A stretch of DNA of 64,000 bases from Apodemus sylvaticus (GCF_947179515.1 NC_067481.1:3861570-3925569); one strand, 5' to 3'; counted from the stretch's first letter, positions 21,478-34,642 are shown. The notes: generated by a model from the letters alone, not told the origin. A program made the numbers and translations.

Positions 21478-22845
21478 GTGTGTGAAAGAAAAAGACAGTG
21501 AGAGACAGAGATAATTTTTTTCTATTGAATGATCTCCAAATATGTGGGTAGCAAAGGGTTTTAACCCCAACTCAACTCTGAGTGTGCCCGGCCCCAGCAC
21601 CCAGCCTACATCTTGCCATATCAGCAGTGCACTTTGGGTACTTCTGGCTGGGAAATAAGCTCCACAGTTCTGCACCACAGAACATGGAGAGAGTCCCTTG
21701 TGTCACACACACACACACACACACTTCCGGCTGGGAGGTTCGCACCATCCATGGAAGGAGCAGAGCCTTAACATGAGAGGCAGGATTTGGGAGGACCAGG
21801 AGGACAGGGCTGTGCAGATGTGTGGAGGGCTACAAATCCAGCCTGTGTTCTCCCTGGAGTATTAATTACAGTTGGAGTCTAGGCTTGTCAGGGAGCGCTC
21901 TGCTCAGGCAGAGTAATTGATACTGGTCGGGAGCTGTGGGTGGGTCACAGTGCAGGAGCAGGATACCAGGACATCACTCTCAGAGCTGCCTGCCTGCTCC
22001 AAGGAGAAAAAGGCAGGAAGTTGTGAGGCCCTGCCAGCCTGGCTAGCCCTTCCCTGTGCCTCCCGCTCAGGCAGCCTTCTACAAGATGTCTACTGTCTTG
22101 CCTGGGGTCATGGGAGGTCTGCAGAGTGGGCACCTCATCCGGCCACTGACTGGGGCCAGAGTGCTCACTCACACCCATTAGTGCTGCTGTACGCTTTAGG
22201 CTTTCCATGGCACTGATGTCATCATCAAGGGGGGGGGGGGTCAAAACAACCTCAGCCTGCCCCACGCTGGGCCCTTCCTCCTTGCCCGGACATCGCAGGA
22301 CATGTCAAGGGCTGCCTGAGCACCTAACTTTCTGCTTTTGGCAGCTGCACCTGCAACCTAGGCTGGTCCTGGGTAAGGGCCACCTTACAGTGGCCAAGAG
22401 AGAGTGGGAAGTGCTAAAATAGAACCCGTCAAAAGGCACACCCTAGCCACGCAGCTAGGGCCCACGTCCCTAAAGCACCATGGGCCTTAAGCAAACCTTC
22501 TGCATATCAGCCCTTGAGGAACAGGCCAGACCCCAAACTGTCAACACTGCTCCCTGTTCCACAAATGCTCCTCATGTCCCTTGAAATGCAAAATGAATTC
22601 TGCTTGTCTCCAAAAATCTCAAAGTCTTAACTCTAGGGGTGCACAAAAGCCAAAGCCTAAAGTCTCCCCAAGAGTTGAGAGTCGGGGTGAATTCTGAGCT
22701 GAAAGCCCACGCTGGAGTGAAAACTCCCACTCTGGAGGAGGGGTGCGTGGAGAAAAACTCCCACTCTGGGTAGATGGAAACTCAGGCCAGTCTCTTCTTG
22801 CAGAGCTGTGCATGTGGTGGGATGTATGAACAGTTCCCCTTCTCC
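20991..22845. other. Non-coding stretch with GT and CA repeats
   Basis: Includes (GT)n at 21432-21475, (CA)n at 21703-21724 and a G run at 22230-22241. No coding exon is supported. Confidence 0.45.
21432..21475. repeat. (GT)22 microsatellite
   Basis: Perfect GT dinucleotides over 44 bases. Confidence 0.97.
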
Positions 22846-23160
22846 TCCCTTGGAGACCCTGACCCTGTCCCCTCACCCCTTCCCATGTGTCATTACCCCC
22901 TCTCCTATTTCCTCACCCCTCCCCTGTCCACTGCCTCCTTCCCCTGTCCCCTCACCTCCTCTCCTGTCCCTTCACCCCTCCCCCTCTCCCTCCCCCCTCT
23001 CCTGTCCCCTCACCCCCTCTCCTGTCCCTTCACCCCCTCCCCTGTCTACTCAGCTCTGTCCTTTATTCTTCCACCCCTCTCCTGTCTTCTTAGGTCCTGT
23101 CATTGTCCTATGGCCCCTCTCCTCACCCCACCCTCCCCTTCCCATTCTCTGTCCCTCCAC
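22846..23160 (+). repeat. C-rich degenerate minisatellite
   Basis: Irregular 17-25-base units of the type CTCCTGTCCCCTCACCCC repeat for about 300 bases. The strand is strongly pyrimidine-rich. Open frames here read Pro/Ser/Leu repeats and are composition artefacts. Confidence 0.85.
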
Positions 23161-25099
23161 TTACCTGGTCCTCTAGGTCCTCTAGGGCTCCTCCCCTGGC
23201 CTCCCAAAGACCTCTCTCCTGCCTTTGTCCTCTCACCTGCTTTGCTGACTTCTGCTCCCAGTACAGGGTGACTCCCAAGAGGACAGGAAGTTTAATCTGC
23301 CTGGGTGCTTGGATGGCACTGGTTCCCGGTCAGGACAGCGCCAGCTTGGGGCCTGTGCTATGATACCTGCTGCCCAGTCTGTGAAAAGGACTCTGTCCTC
23401 TCTCATCCCACAGCTGTACTCGGGTAATACCGAAGAAGATCTTTCTCTCTCAGACAGACTCGTTGGCCGCAGAGGGCCCCAGGCTCCATCTGGACTGGCA
23501 CAGTGAGCCGTACACACTGCAGTGTCGGGGGAGAGGCTGGTGGAGGCAGGAGTTTATGAGCATACCCGTCTTTCTTGTGGCAGATTTGGGGCACAGGGGC
23601 AGCCAGCAGCATGGGTGACCAGCCAAGCACACACACAGCACTATGGGTGTCAAGGGAGCCCCAACAATCAACACACGTCAGTGTTGTCTGGGAGAGATGC
23701 TGACTTGAGGTCGATCCTGCAGAGCCCCAGAGCGGCACATCGGTGGCCGCCTGTAGCCGCACTGCGTGGCTCTGAGGCTGGATGTGATCTGAGAGGCTTG
23801 AGTGGCAACAGGCCGGTTCCCGGGGTATCTTTGATCATGTGCGGCAAGGCTCTGCCTCCGCCCCATCCTGGTCGCAATTCATGTCAGTGATTGTGTAAAC
23901 ATTCCGTAGGTATTACAGGAGCAGAGATGAAATTTTGCCAGACGTGATAAGAATAGATGTAAAATCTGGTTCGCTGGTCTAAAAACCGCTACTTGGGTGA
24001 ATACTGTAGGGAGATCTGGGGCTCATTGTTGGAAATTCAGCCCAGTCAGTGGTACCAGATGCCACCCCCCCTCTACCTGGATACGGTTGACAGTTCTGGG
24101 GTAAGCCAGCTGTGTGAAGATAAGCGCCATATAGGGTCACGTGAGCACAGGTAGCTGACCTGGACACCGGCTTTCTTTGACAAGACATGACGTGCATAGG
24201 ATGTGTTCAGACTCATCAGTAGGACGGTGGGCTCCTTTAGAGCGCTTAGAGCACATGCGAAGGCTGGGGTGGGCGGGGGTGGAGTCCAGAATACAAATGA
24301 AGTGGAGGCTCACAATCACACCATCACAGGATCACACAATCACACGAGGGAATGACTAGGGGTAGAAAAGCTTCTCAGAGCAGGACAGGACTTAGCAAGC
24401 CAGAGACTTTTCCTGGGACACTGCAGACAGGCTGGTGAAAGGAGGGGAGAGGCAGGGTGGACCCAGGCTTGTGAGAGTAGGTCACACCTCGGTGGCTGCC
24501 GTATGGTACTTGTTGGGAAAGGAAAAATCTGCCCGCCACTTTAAATCAGGAGTCAGACAGCGCTGGCAGGGCACAGGGCTGTGTCCCCCACCCCACCCTC
24601 TGCTGAGGTGCATCCTTCTGCCTGTGTTCCTCTCTGGCTGCTGAATTATTGAGAGCGCTGTGTGCTTTGCTGCTGTGCTGGAGGGGCACTGCGGCATAGC
24701 AGCTGAGCTTGGGGTGAGTCTGTGGTCCAGGGGGGTCATGACAGGCCTGAGCTTTCCTTTCTAGAACCCCCAATGAGGGGAGCGAGCGCCCTCCTGCTCT
24801 CCTCTCCCTGGCATTATTTATTCATAGCCGCCAGCCTTCTGATCAAGGCTACGCACCCTCCCCCACTCTGACACCACCATTCTGGAAGGCTGTAGGGTGA
24901 ATGTGTGACAAATGGCATCGCCTGGCCCACACATGAGGGCTGTGGGGCAGGGTCCCTCTGCCACCGGCCATGGCCTGTCCCTAGGGATTAACTCCAATGT
25001 ATGTCCCATCTTAGCTTGTGTTTGGGGTGGAGTGTAAGTATGTAGATACAGATGAGAATGAATGTGGGAAGTATGCACCCGAGTGCAGGAGGAAGAGAA
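23161..25099. other. Non-coding stretch
   Basis: Apparently single-copy. A small CACAATCACACCATCACA repeat lies at 24310-24345. Open frames up to 122 codons lie on both strands and overlap each other. No exon is supported. Confidence 0.4.
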
Positions 25100-25650
25100 T
25101 AGTGCCTTTCTGCAAATGTGTGTATGCAGGGGCTGTGTACATGCAAGTGTGTGTGGAGCCATGTGCAGGACTGTGTGTGTGCAGATGTGCATGGAGCTAT
25201 ATCCAGGTGCTGTGTGTATGCAGATGTGCATGAATCCATGTGCAGGGACTGTGTGTGTACAGACATGCATGATGCTATATGCAAGTGCTGTGTGTGTAGA
25301 TGTGCATTAAGCCATATGCTGGGACTGTGTGTATTTTTGGTGTGCATGGAGTCCCATGCAAAGACTATATATGTGCTGATGTGCACGGAGCCACCAGCAG
25401 GTTCTGTGTGTACACAGGTGTGCATGGTGCCATGTGCAGGTGCTGTGTGTGTGCAGGTTTGCATGGAGTCACATGCAATAGACTGCATGTATGTTAATAT
25501 GCATTGAGGTACATGCAGGGACTGTGTACATGTAGGTATACATGAAGCTGTATACAGGTGTTGTGTGTACATGGAGCCACATGCAGGGAGTTTTTTGTGT
25601 GTAGATGTACATGAAGCCATGATAAGATGTTCATGTAGGTTTACATAACG
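25100..25650 (+). repeat. Diverged leading part of the 39/42-bp minisatellite
   Basis: Irregular 40-45-base units of the type GTGTGTGCAGATGTGCATGG then AGCCATGTGCAGGGACTG. They share CATGGAG, ATGCAGG and GACTGTG motifs with the homogeneous array downstream but are heavily mutated and richer in GT. Confidence 0.82.
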
Positions 25651-25654
25651 TGTG

Positions 25655-26317
25655 CATGAAGTCTCATGCAGGGACTGTGGTCATGCAGGTGTTCATGGAG
25701 TCACATGCAGGGACTGTAGTTGTGCAGGTGTCCATGGAGTCACATGCAGGGACTGTGGTTGTGCAGGTGTGCATGGAGTCTCATTCAGGGACTGTGATTG
25801 TACAGGTGTGTATGGAGTCTCATGCAGGGACTGTGGTTGTACAGGTGTGCATGGAGTCTCATTCAGGGACTGTGGTTGTACAGGTGTGCATGGAGTCTCA
25901 TTCAGGGACTGTGATTGTACAGGTGTGCATGGAGTCTCATGCAGGGACTGTGGTTGTGCAGGTGTGCATGGAGTCTCATTCAGGGACTGTGGTTGTGCAG
26001 GTGTGCATGGAGTCTCATTCAGGGACTGTGGTTGTGCAGGTGTTCATGGGGTCTCATGCAGGGACTGTGGTTGTGCAGGTGTTCATGGGGTCTCATTCAG
26101 GGATTGTGGTTGTGCAGGTGTGTATGGGGTCTCATGCAGGGACTGTGATTGTACAGGTGTGTATGGAGTCTCATGCAGGGACTGTGGTTGTGCAGGTGTG
26201 CATGGAGTCTCATGCAGGGACTGTGGTTGTGCAGGTGTGCATGGAGTCTCATTCAGGGACTGTGGTTGTGTAGGTGTATATGGAGTCTCATGCAGGGACT
26301 GTGCTAATACAGTTGTG
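25655..26317 (+). repeat. 39-bp minisatellite, 17 copies, open in frame
   Basis: Seventeen 39-base units (13 codons) containing CATGCAGGGACTGTGGTTGT then GCAGGTGTGCATGGAGTCT, with no indels. The plus frame from 25652 reads as a 13-residue Cys-rich repeat (HGVSCRDCGCAGV type), alternating SCRDC and SFRDC and CGC/CDC variants. A second plus frame reads MESHAGTVVVQVC. The array is therefore open in at least two plus frames, plus one minus frame (26083-26604), which is expected of a 39-base unit lacking stops. No signal peptide, splice signal or known domain supports coding. Confidence 0.95.
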
Positions 26318-28699
26318 AACAAGCTATGTATAGCCATTTCTCTGGGTCTTCCAGGTGTGCCTGCAAGGTGCAGATCTTTAGGAAGGATTCTTGTACTGCT
26401 CACCTTGACAGATGCCCCCTCCCCTCGTCCACAGGGCAGTTTTCTAGAGGGTGGTGGTAAGCTTATCCCAGAGTTTGGAGTAACTTCTGCATGCAGACAC
26501 CCTCCAAGAGAGCTCACCAGAACACAAGCAGTCACTGCTTTATCCACACTTCCTAACCTCAAACAAAGTCTCCTCCTAGATATTCCCCACTCCAGAATAC
26601 TCAAGACCCCCTAATGTGGGAGTGCCCCCAGCCCCTTCCCTGGTCTGCCATATGTCAAGCTTGGATCTGAGCCATGCTGGCACAGCAGAGGGGCCAGACA
26701 GCAGGAGTGACCAGCATGAGCAAAGCCAGGCAGGACCTTCAGTGACTTGATAGTGAGCCCGGAGCAGACTCAGAGCTGCACAGCCTGGGGACAGAGAATG
26801 AGGCTGAGTTGCAGAAGGAAGAGGGGACCAGAAGGACAGAGCAGGACCTGGACTTCCTAAAACAGCTGCAGGGGACAGCAAAACTGTGCACCAGAGAGGG
26901 ATGGAGCCCCCACCGCTAACCTACCTCGCCACCTTACCCGTGGTTGGGTCTCCTCCTTGCCTCCCCAGGAGCCAGGGTTCCGAAATAATGATGTATTTTT
27001 GGGTATGTACCAAGCGTGAACGGCTGTGTCATTTTCTCTGCTCCAGGGCAGGTCTGGGGTTGAAATCAGGGAAAACAGAGGGTGTACTCCCACATACTTC
27101 TCCAGCCAAGCTTCCTATAATCTGTCCCAGCCTCCCCAAGCCCAGTGAAGACAGGCATGCCAGGGTCAGAGGATCCCCAGACAGAAAGCACTGGCTGCCT
27201 CAGAGCCCAACATCTCTGACAGGGCCAGTCTCTAGAAGTGGCCCACAGAGGTAGGTTGCAGTACCCTACTGATCTCTGGGTGCCCCCCTTGCCAGGCCTT
27301 CAGACAGAGCATGCACATTACCCCCAGCCAGCCATAGCCACTCTGCACTGCTCCTACCTTTAAATGGAAGAAACAGGTAGGGAAATGAGATCCAAAATGA
27401 ATCATGGGAACATTCTGAAACCCACCCCAGCACCCCAGCTCTCGGAGCCCAGAAACCTGGGAGGTCAGCCCTGGAGAAGGAAAGAGACCTCACTTGGCAT
27501 CCACCTCTCTTGTTTGTCCCCACGCCTTATCGCAGGAAAGCCAAGGAGAGGATTTTGGGTATGGCAGCTACCGAAGAGACCTAACAATGGCTCCCAGGAG
27601 TCTGCGGCTGTGGTCAGCCTCACAGAGGGTGACACCAGGACTGGCCCCCGCTAAGCCTCACTGGCCACATTTCACTTGGGCCAGAATCAGCATCGGGGTG
27701 TGTCGGGGTCCTTGGGGTTATCCCATCCTTACAAAATTCAATGATTCTGCTGGGAATGTCTCTTGAGGAGGGAACCCTTATCCCCTTCAAGGCCATTCTC
27801 AGACACCCACTAGCCCTGCAGACAGAATGGACATTCTTCCCTCTGCCCACCCTGAGTATACCTGGACAGTAGGCAGGTCCCTCCTGTGGCTTTGGAGGGA
27901 GGGGCAGGAGATGTCTCCCTCAGGCTGGGGTCCATTCGCAGGATGCTGCTCCAGGGAAACCCTGGGAAGGGCTGTGTTGTCTAACACTCAGCCTCATAGG
28001 TTGGCCTGGCTTGGCTGGGTGCTGCCCCCAGGACCCTCCACCCCCAGCCAGGATGCTCTGTCCTTGCACACTTCAGTCAGGTCGTGGGGGACATGCTAAG
28101 TGTTCCCTCACTGAACTGCCCAGGCTATTTTAGGACAGGGGTGGATCCTGATCGGAAAAGCCTCCCTCCTCAGCTCCCTGCCGCACATGGCTCCACCCTC
28201 AGGCTGGCACTAGGAGCCTAGCAAAGTAGAAGACCCGGTCACTCCCTCTCCCCCCGAAGCAACCTCAGCCAAACCTGATGTAGGGAAAGGTCACCGAATG
28301 CTGCCGCTCCCACATCAGACCCCACAGGGACCCCAACTTCCTGTTATTCAGATGACCTCTCCATAGCTCTCCCACCTGGCTCCCTAGATGTTGCCCATGT
28401 CCCCAAAGACCAGCCTTTCCTTTATCCCATGGTTCACAGAGCATCAGCTATTGAGGAGTCACTGTGACTTGCTGAGCCCAGCTCTCCAGCTTGGGCCCAT
28501 GCCAGACTATGGGGTAGAGCTCCCTCTTCCTCTCCACTGCTGCCTCTCTTGTCCCCTCCCCTCCCTGCCCCAGCTCTGTCTGCCTGACTGCAGTCTAAGG
28601 GTGAATGAGGACCAGATTCTTCCCTGTTCAACTCTGGGATCTTGTCCCACCCAATAGATCCCAAGGCTCTGAGCTGTTCCAGGATTAAGGCTATGACTT
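26318..28699. other. Non-coding stretch
   Basis: GC-moderate single-copy-looking DNA with no recognisable exon or SINE. Confidence 0.4.
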
Positions 28700-29056
<357 letters not shown>

Positions 29057-29230
29057 ATGGATGGGTGGATGGATGGATGGATGGATAGACAGATGGATGA
29101 ATGGGTGGATGGATGGATGGATAGATGGATAGATGGATAGACGGATGGATGGACAGATGGATGGGTGGATGTATGGATGGATGGATGGACAGATGGATGG
29201 ATGATGGATAGATGGATGATGGATGGAATG
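29057..29230 (+). repeat. (GGAT)n tetranucleotide array
   Basis: GGATGGATGGATGG with GATAGAC, GGGT and ATGA variants over about 175 bases. The minus strand gives the spurious Ile/His/Pro/Ser repeat frames. Confidence 0.96.
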
Positions 29231-31261
29231 AATCAGGATGGGGCCCAAGCAGAGTATCAGTGCAGTACTGCTGCACATAACACCCACTCCTGCCCACCTC
29301 TTCCATCCCTAGCTTTCCTGTGGCTGAAGTCACCTGGTAACCATGTCTTTCTGCCCAGTAGAAGCAAATTTTCAAAAATATCAGGGGAAGCATTGCTATT
29401 CCCATTTTAAAGATGACATTGTGGCAATTCCTGCCCTATGTGTGGTATGCACAAAGATAAATGCATGCCGGGAGGGGACTTGGCACGTGGTACCTCACTC
29501 AGCATAGCAGTGGCAATTCCCTGATACAGGAGGGTGCAGAAGCTCCTTAGTGCTCTGTGAAGAAGGTCTTCCATTGGAGAGTCTTCAGCATGCTTTGGGA
29601 GACCTGGAGTCTCCTGCAGGAGGGCTCCCACCGAGGAGAGAGACAGAGGATTGGAGTGGCGATGCTGCCTAGGTATTGATAGTCGGCTGTTGCCTTCTAC
29701 CTTGGGGGTGAACCAGGGTCTTTCTCTGCCAGTCAGCAGATGTGTGACATTGAGTGAGTCACCAGACCTCTCTGAGCCCTGAATTTCTCATCTGTTAAGT
29801 GACATGAAGCCTGGATGAAGATGCAGATGTTCTGCATGTGTCATTCTCAGTGCTATGGGAGAGAGGGTTTCCACCAACCGGTCTGGACTGGCAATGAGGT
29901 AGCATTCTGCGTTCTGACTCACCTGGCTTCTGCTGGGCGATCTGTGCTCTCATCCACTAGACACCCCACCCTTCTCCCTTTGGGGACCTTGATGGGCTCA
30001 GCCCAGGCCTGAGCTCCTGTGGTTTCTCCCTGTGCCCTTGTCTCTCCTTCCCCAGATCCACTTCCACCCTAGGCTCTCCAGGTGTCTGCAGCCCACTGAC
30101 CCCACATGCTCTCTAGCCTCTGTGCATTAGCTCTTTATCCCTTGGATCGGAGAAATCCTGTCCTTGAGTGGACCACATGCCTAAGACACCCAGGCAGCCA
30201 CATTGTCCTCGGGCGATGTTGACGTCCATGGTGACTAGGAGATGCCTGGGAGACCCTGCACTATTGGCTCCATCCTGCTCAAGGACCTGTGGCATTACAC
30301 TTGCTCAAACAAAGTGTATCCCAGCCTCCTCCATCACTCTAGGATGAGGTCCAATGGCCCCAGCCTCCTTCATCACTCTAGGATGAGGTCTAATGGCTCA
30401 ATTCTGAGTCGTGGGTACTTGCCTGGCTCCTGTGTGGCTCCCTAAGGTTAACAGCAGAGCACTGTGCTGGTCAGGTATACTGCTTTATGTCTGGCTGGAC
30501 CTGCTTGATTTCACCGTTGGGCAATAGGGAAGGCAAGGCTGAAAAGAGTCAGAGCTTCCAGCTCCAGCACTCACATTCCAGCTCAGGGCAGTGGCACCTG
30601 CTCATCAGGAACCTGTATCCAGAACATTCTCCACTCCCACCGCACCTCCAGCATGTCTGGTACCTACCCCCAATCATCTTTTTGGTTATATGTGTCTCCA
30701 TACATACCTCTGGCGTGTGGGTATGGAGTACCCCTAGACCCCACACAGGCCTGGGATACATGTGAGGGCAGGAGGTTTAGTTTTTTCAACATGGTTTTAG
30801 AAAGGGGGTGGGGCTTGGCAGGAACCTGCAGAATCTAGGGAGAAAGGAAGAAGTGGGGTATTGGTGGCAGCCTATTGTTAAGTATTAGTTGAGCCTGCTG
30901 TGTGACCAGGATACTTCCTAGAGCTACCTCTTGCCAGGCATGGTCACCTTGAGGATCAGGATAGTGGCACTGTTGGTGGGACTGCAGTCTGGAGCAGACC
31001 AAGGCTCCTCCTCCCAGTCTCCACCTTGCTCAGCCTCAGGTAAAGCTGGGGACTTGGGGTTTCAGCCAGCCAGGGAGCCCTTAGAGCTAAGCCCAGGACT
31101 GAGAGGACTTGGCATTGGGTGTGAGAGAGCCGGTGTCCAGGCGTAGTGTGTGGGCCTGGTGTGAGAGGACAATATTCCCCTCTTGCCTGTGGACAGGGAA
31201 GGAAGTAGAGAACCTCCACCCTCTTGTGGTGGCGGACAGGGGGTGGCAGAGGAAATCACTT
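29231..31261. other. Non-coding stretch with a MIR relic
   Basis: Besides the MIR at 29735-29810, two near-identical segments, CAGCCTCCTCCATCACTCTAGG at 30332 and CAGCCTCCTTCATCACTCTAGG at 30361, form a 29-bp tandem duplication. No exon is supported. Confidence 0.45.
29735..29810 (+). repeat. MIR SINE relic
   Basis: ATGTGTGACATTGAGTGAGT, CACCAGACCTCTCTGAGCCC and TTTCTCATCTGTTAAGTGAC align by eye with the MIR core (TGTGACCTTGGGCAAGTCAC type). Confidence 0.75.
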
Positions 31262-31430
31262 CCAAATTAGCAGTAATTGCAGGAGAGATAAAGAGCAAAC
31301 AGGGTAGCTGAACGAGGTTCTCTATAAATATTATGTTTTAAAAGTTTGCCCTGGAGTAATGGAAGCGGTTTAAATGTGAATATCCTGCCTGCATTTTAAA
31401 AGCCTGAAAATGAAGATTTAGCAGCTGTTT
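31262..31430. promoter_or_regulatory. Candidate conserved non-coding element
   Basis: An AT-rich, repeat-free block inside GC-moderate DNA: AATTAGCAGTAATTGCAGGA, CTATAAATATTATGTTTTAA and GGTTTAAATGTGAATATCCT. It has TAAT cores and TTTAAA palindromes. Conservation is inferred from composition only. Confidence 0.35.
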
Positions 31431-31637
31431 CCTGGGGCCACTTTACTGGGGGCCCTTCTTCTCCCTCTGACTCCAGATCCCCTGGGCTTCTCTGACAGCC
31501 ACCCACAGAGATCAGGAGATCCTACCTCACTGGTATAGATTGCCCCTCCCCCCTCTTCCCTGGTAGCTACCACAGCCCCATCCTGCTTCCTCTGCTTGCC
31601 TGCCTATCCCATGTGGTCCTGCCTCCCCTGACCAGAG

Positions 31638-31678
<41 letters not shown>

Positions 31679-33169
31679 TGGCCTCATACCTCACCGATGG
31701 CATCTCTCAGAGGAGAGTCGTTCTTGTTCCCCACAACCCTGGTCTCCAGCCTTCTCACCAACCAAGGCAAGGACCTGTCGGTCCAACAAGGGGACCAGCT
31801 CTCCCATGTGGTCTTCACAACTAAGGCTGAGCTTGACTTAAAATCCGAAGCAAACATGTTCACGTACATCCCCAATGAACCATCACTGTTTCCGTTTTCC
31901 TCCTGATCACTTCTGGAGAGGTGGGTGCTCTCTGTCAGGTAGCAGTGTATAGATGGACTTGGAAAACCAAGACTGGTGCTCACACGATTAAAGAGAGGCC
32001 AGTGGGCACGGGAGCAGGACTGGACCCTGGGAGGCACAGAGCCCAGCTAGTCATAGGGGCTGGGGCCTCTAGGTTGTCAGCCTCTGGCAGGAGGGAGTTT
32101 TGGGGGGGGGGCAGGTTGACACCTCTGGAGACTAAAGAGATTAACGATGATGGGACCTGACAGTTCCCATGAAGCATCCCAGGTGCGACAGAACCCATTG
32201 TTCTAACAACCCAAACCTATCTACAAGAAATACCATTATAGACCTGGCCCTGTCCAGCTGAGGTGACGCCGTTTCTGAATCCCAGGACAGTGGCAGGGAC
32301 ACCTGGGGGTTGAGGGAGGGGCTGCCCCTAGGTGGTTGCTTCGAAATTATCACAGACCCTGCCCCTCCCCAACCACCTTTTTTCCTCATTCTGCCAAAAA
32401 GGGAAACAACCTGGAGTCTGGAAACAACTGGTAATTCCAGCTGGTGATTTGTAGGAACCAAGCCACTGTGGCAGGGTGGCTGACACACTGTGGGAAGGAA
32501 GGACTGTGGTTTGGAAATTTTCTCATGAAAGAACCAGATGGCTTTGAAAACCGATCTTCAGACCTAAGGACAAACGGGAGGAATTGAGCAAGTCTGGAGA
32601 GGGAATAAGATCAGAAAATCACAGAGCAGAGGGACAGGGAGTGAGGCTTGACTCCCAAAGCCAGAGGCCATGGGTCCCACAGGAAGGGGATCTAGCTAGG
32701 ACAGAGCAAGGAGCCAGGTGCCGGAAGGGAAGGGAATGCCAGGGGGTTGGTGGGGAGGGGGGAGGGTGGTGATAAGCATAGACAGCCACTGTGGGGGTCT
32801 GGGGCATGAAGACAGTCCTGGGAAAAGGATCCTGTCCCTTCATTTTGGGTATCCCTGCAGTCTTGTCTCTAGCATGGTGAGAGTGCAGGAGTGGGGTCCA
32901 TTGCTTTGATGCTGATCGGTCCCTCAGAGGCAGCAGGACTGGCAGAAAGAAGGATATTGGAGAATGGGGGCAGGTTGTCTTCTGAGGCCCAGCTTGTAGA
33001 TACCTGGACCATCCAGACCTTCCTAGGCCTAAAGGGAGACTCCCTGAGATGAGCCCTCCCCCTGCCCCTATCCTCCTTACAGGAGGCTAGGGACACAGTG
33101 AGTGGCCAGCAGAGGTGCCAAAAGCAATAAGTACCATGCCAGAGCCTGTATGTGTTAGGTCAGACCATG
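31431..33169. other. Non-coding stretch with CAG repeat and G run
   Basis: Holds the CAG array at 31639-31677 and a G run at 32102-32110. The region around 32600-32770 is purine-rich. No exon with splice support. Confidence 0.4.
31639..31677 (+). repeat. (CAG)13 trinucleotide repeat
   Basis: Thirteen perfect CAG units. In the open frame 31613-31906 they read as poly-Ser, flanked by residues matching no family known to me. A coding role is unproven. Confidence 0.95.
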
Positions 33170-33171
33170 TC

Positions 33172-33562
33172 TTAGGGTTTCTATTCCTGCACAAACATCT
33201 TGACCAAGAAGCAAGTTGGAGAGGAAAGGGTTTATTCAGCTCATATCTCCATATTGCTGTTCATCACCAAAGGAAGTCAGGACTGGAACTCAAGCAGGGC
33301 AGGAAGCAGGAGCTATTGCACAGGCCATGGAGGGATGTTTCTTACTGGCTTGCTTCCCCTGGCTTGCTCAGCTTGCTTCCTTATAGAACCCAGGACGACC
33401 AGCCCGGGGATGGCACCACCCACAAGGGGTCCTCCCTCCTTGATCACTAATTGAGAAAATACCCCACAGCTGGATCTCATGGAGGCATTTCCTCACCTGA
33501 AGCTCCTTTCTCTGTGATAACTCCAGCCTGTGTCAAGCTGACACACAAAGCCAGCCAGTTCA
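33172..33562 (-). repeat. Second rodent interspersed repeat family, antisense
   Basis: TTAGGGTTTCTATTCCTGCA, GGAGAGGAAAGGGTTTATTC, AAGGAAGTCAGGACTGGAAC, CCTTATAGAACCCAGGACGA and CCTGTGTCAAGCTGACACAC. The terminal part resembles the start of copy B at 12877, but the body differs, so this is a related, separate murid repeat family. RepBase name not assigned. Confidence 0.8.
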
Positions 33563-34189
33563 GACCATGTACATGGGTACATCCCACGAACCTGACTCTG
33601 GGAAGGAGATGCTGTTGGCTAGGTGGTAGACAGTGTCTCTGAGAGCCGTACAGGTACACCCCGTGCCCTGGGTTGAACCAGCCCCTGCTACTCTGCCGAA
33701 GCAAGGGTCAGCTCACTCTGATCAGGAAAGTTCTTACGAGAGGAAGCTGGGGTTAAGGAGTGTTTTGTTTACCTTCCTGTAGCCATTGCTCGTCAGCAGT
33801 TTCAGCTTGGCACATCCTGCTTGGGTTCTGGAGGGCCAGCATCTGCAGGGTCAGAAGAGCAGGCCGCAAACGCTGGAAGGGGCTCAAAGGTTTAGGCTCT
33901 GTTTCAGGACAGAGCCAGCCCTCCACCCTACCAGATCTCAACCCCCTGTTTCTCCCCCAGGCCACCTTAGAGTTTTCTGCCTGCCAGGAGCCCTGTTTTC
34001 CCATCTTCCCTGTACAACCCTGAACTCATTGGCCAGGACTGAACCATGGGGATTCTGGGAAGGGGGAACCAGCCTCTGACACTGGCACCCTGACAGTGTT
34101 GGGAAAGCTGTGAGTGAGTCCTGGTCTGTGCCCACCACCTGCCACCAACCCAAGCACTAGATACAGAATCAACAAGCAGGTGGACCCTT
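33563..34189. other. Non-coding stretch
   Basis: No repeat or exon was recognised. Confidence 0.4.
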
Positions 34190-34500
34190 CTGTGTTGCTA
34201 TAGAGCCCCACCATTTTGAAGGACACCCTGGCAGAACATAACTATAGCCATCATGACCCTTTGACTCCATAATTCCACTCCTGGGACCGTTAGTTCAGAA
34301 GCTAATTCAGAAGGAGAAGAACGCTTAAAGTATCAAGACATTTAAGGCAGAGGAAGAAACCACACTGGCAATCCGCCACCCACCCTGCGGCCAGGTAACG
34401 GTTAAACTACTTACACAGTGGCCTGGACCTGAGGGTGGAATACCACACTGCTGAAGGTACCTGGAACGCCACTAAGAGAAAAGTAGGACAGCTGATTACA
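34190..34500 (+). repeat. Possible ancient L1 relic
   Basis: CCCTTTGACTCCATAATTCC followed by ACTCCTGGGACC resembles a motif common in old mammalian L1 3-prime ends, and the following A-rich DNA fits, but decay is heavy. Confidence 0.35.
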
Positions 34501-34503
34501 GCT

Positions 34504-34527
34504 AGGAGGATGCTATAATTACAGATG

Positions 34528-34566
<39 letters not shown>

Positions 34567-34642
34567 GGATGCTATAATTACAGATGCTACACACACACAC
34601 ACACACTAGGAGGATGCTATAATTACAGATGCTACAAACACA

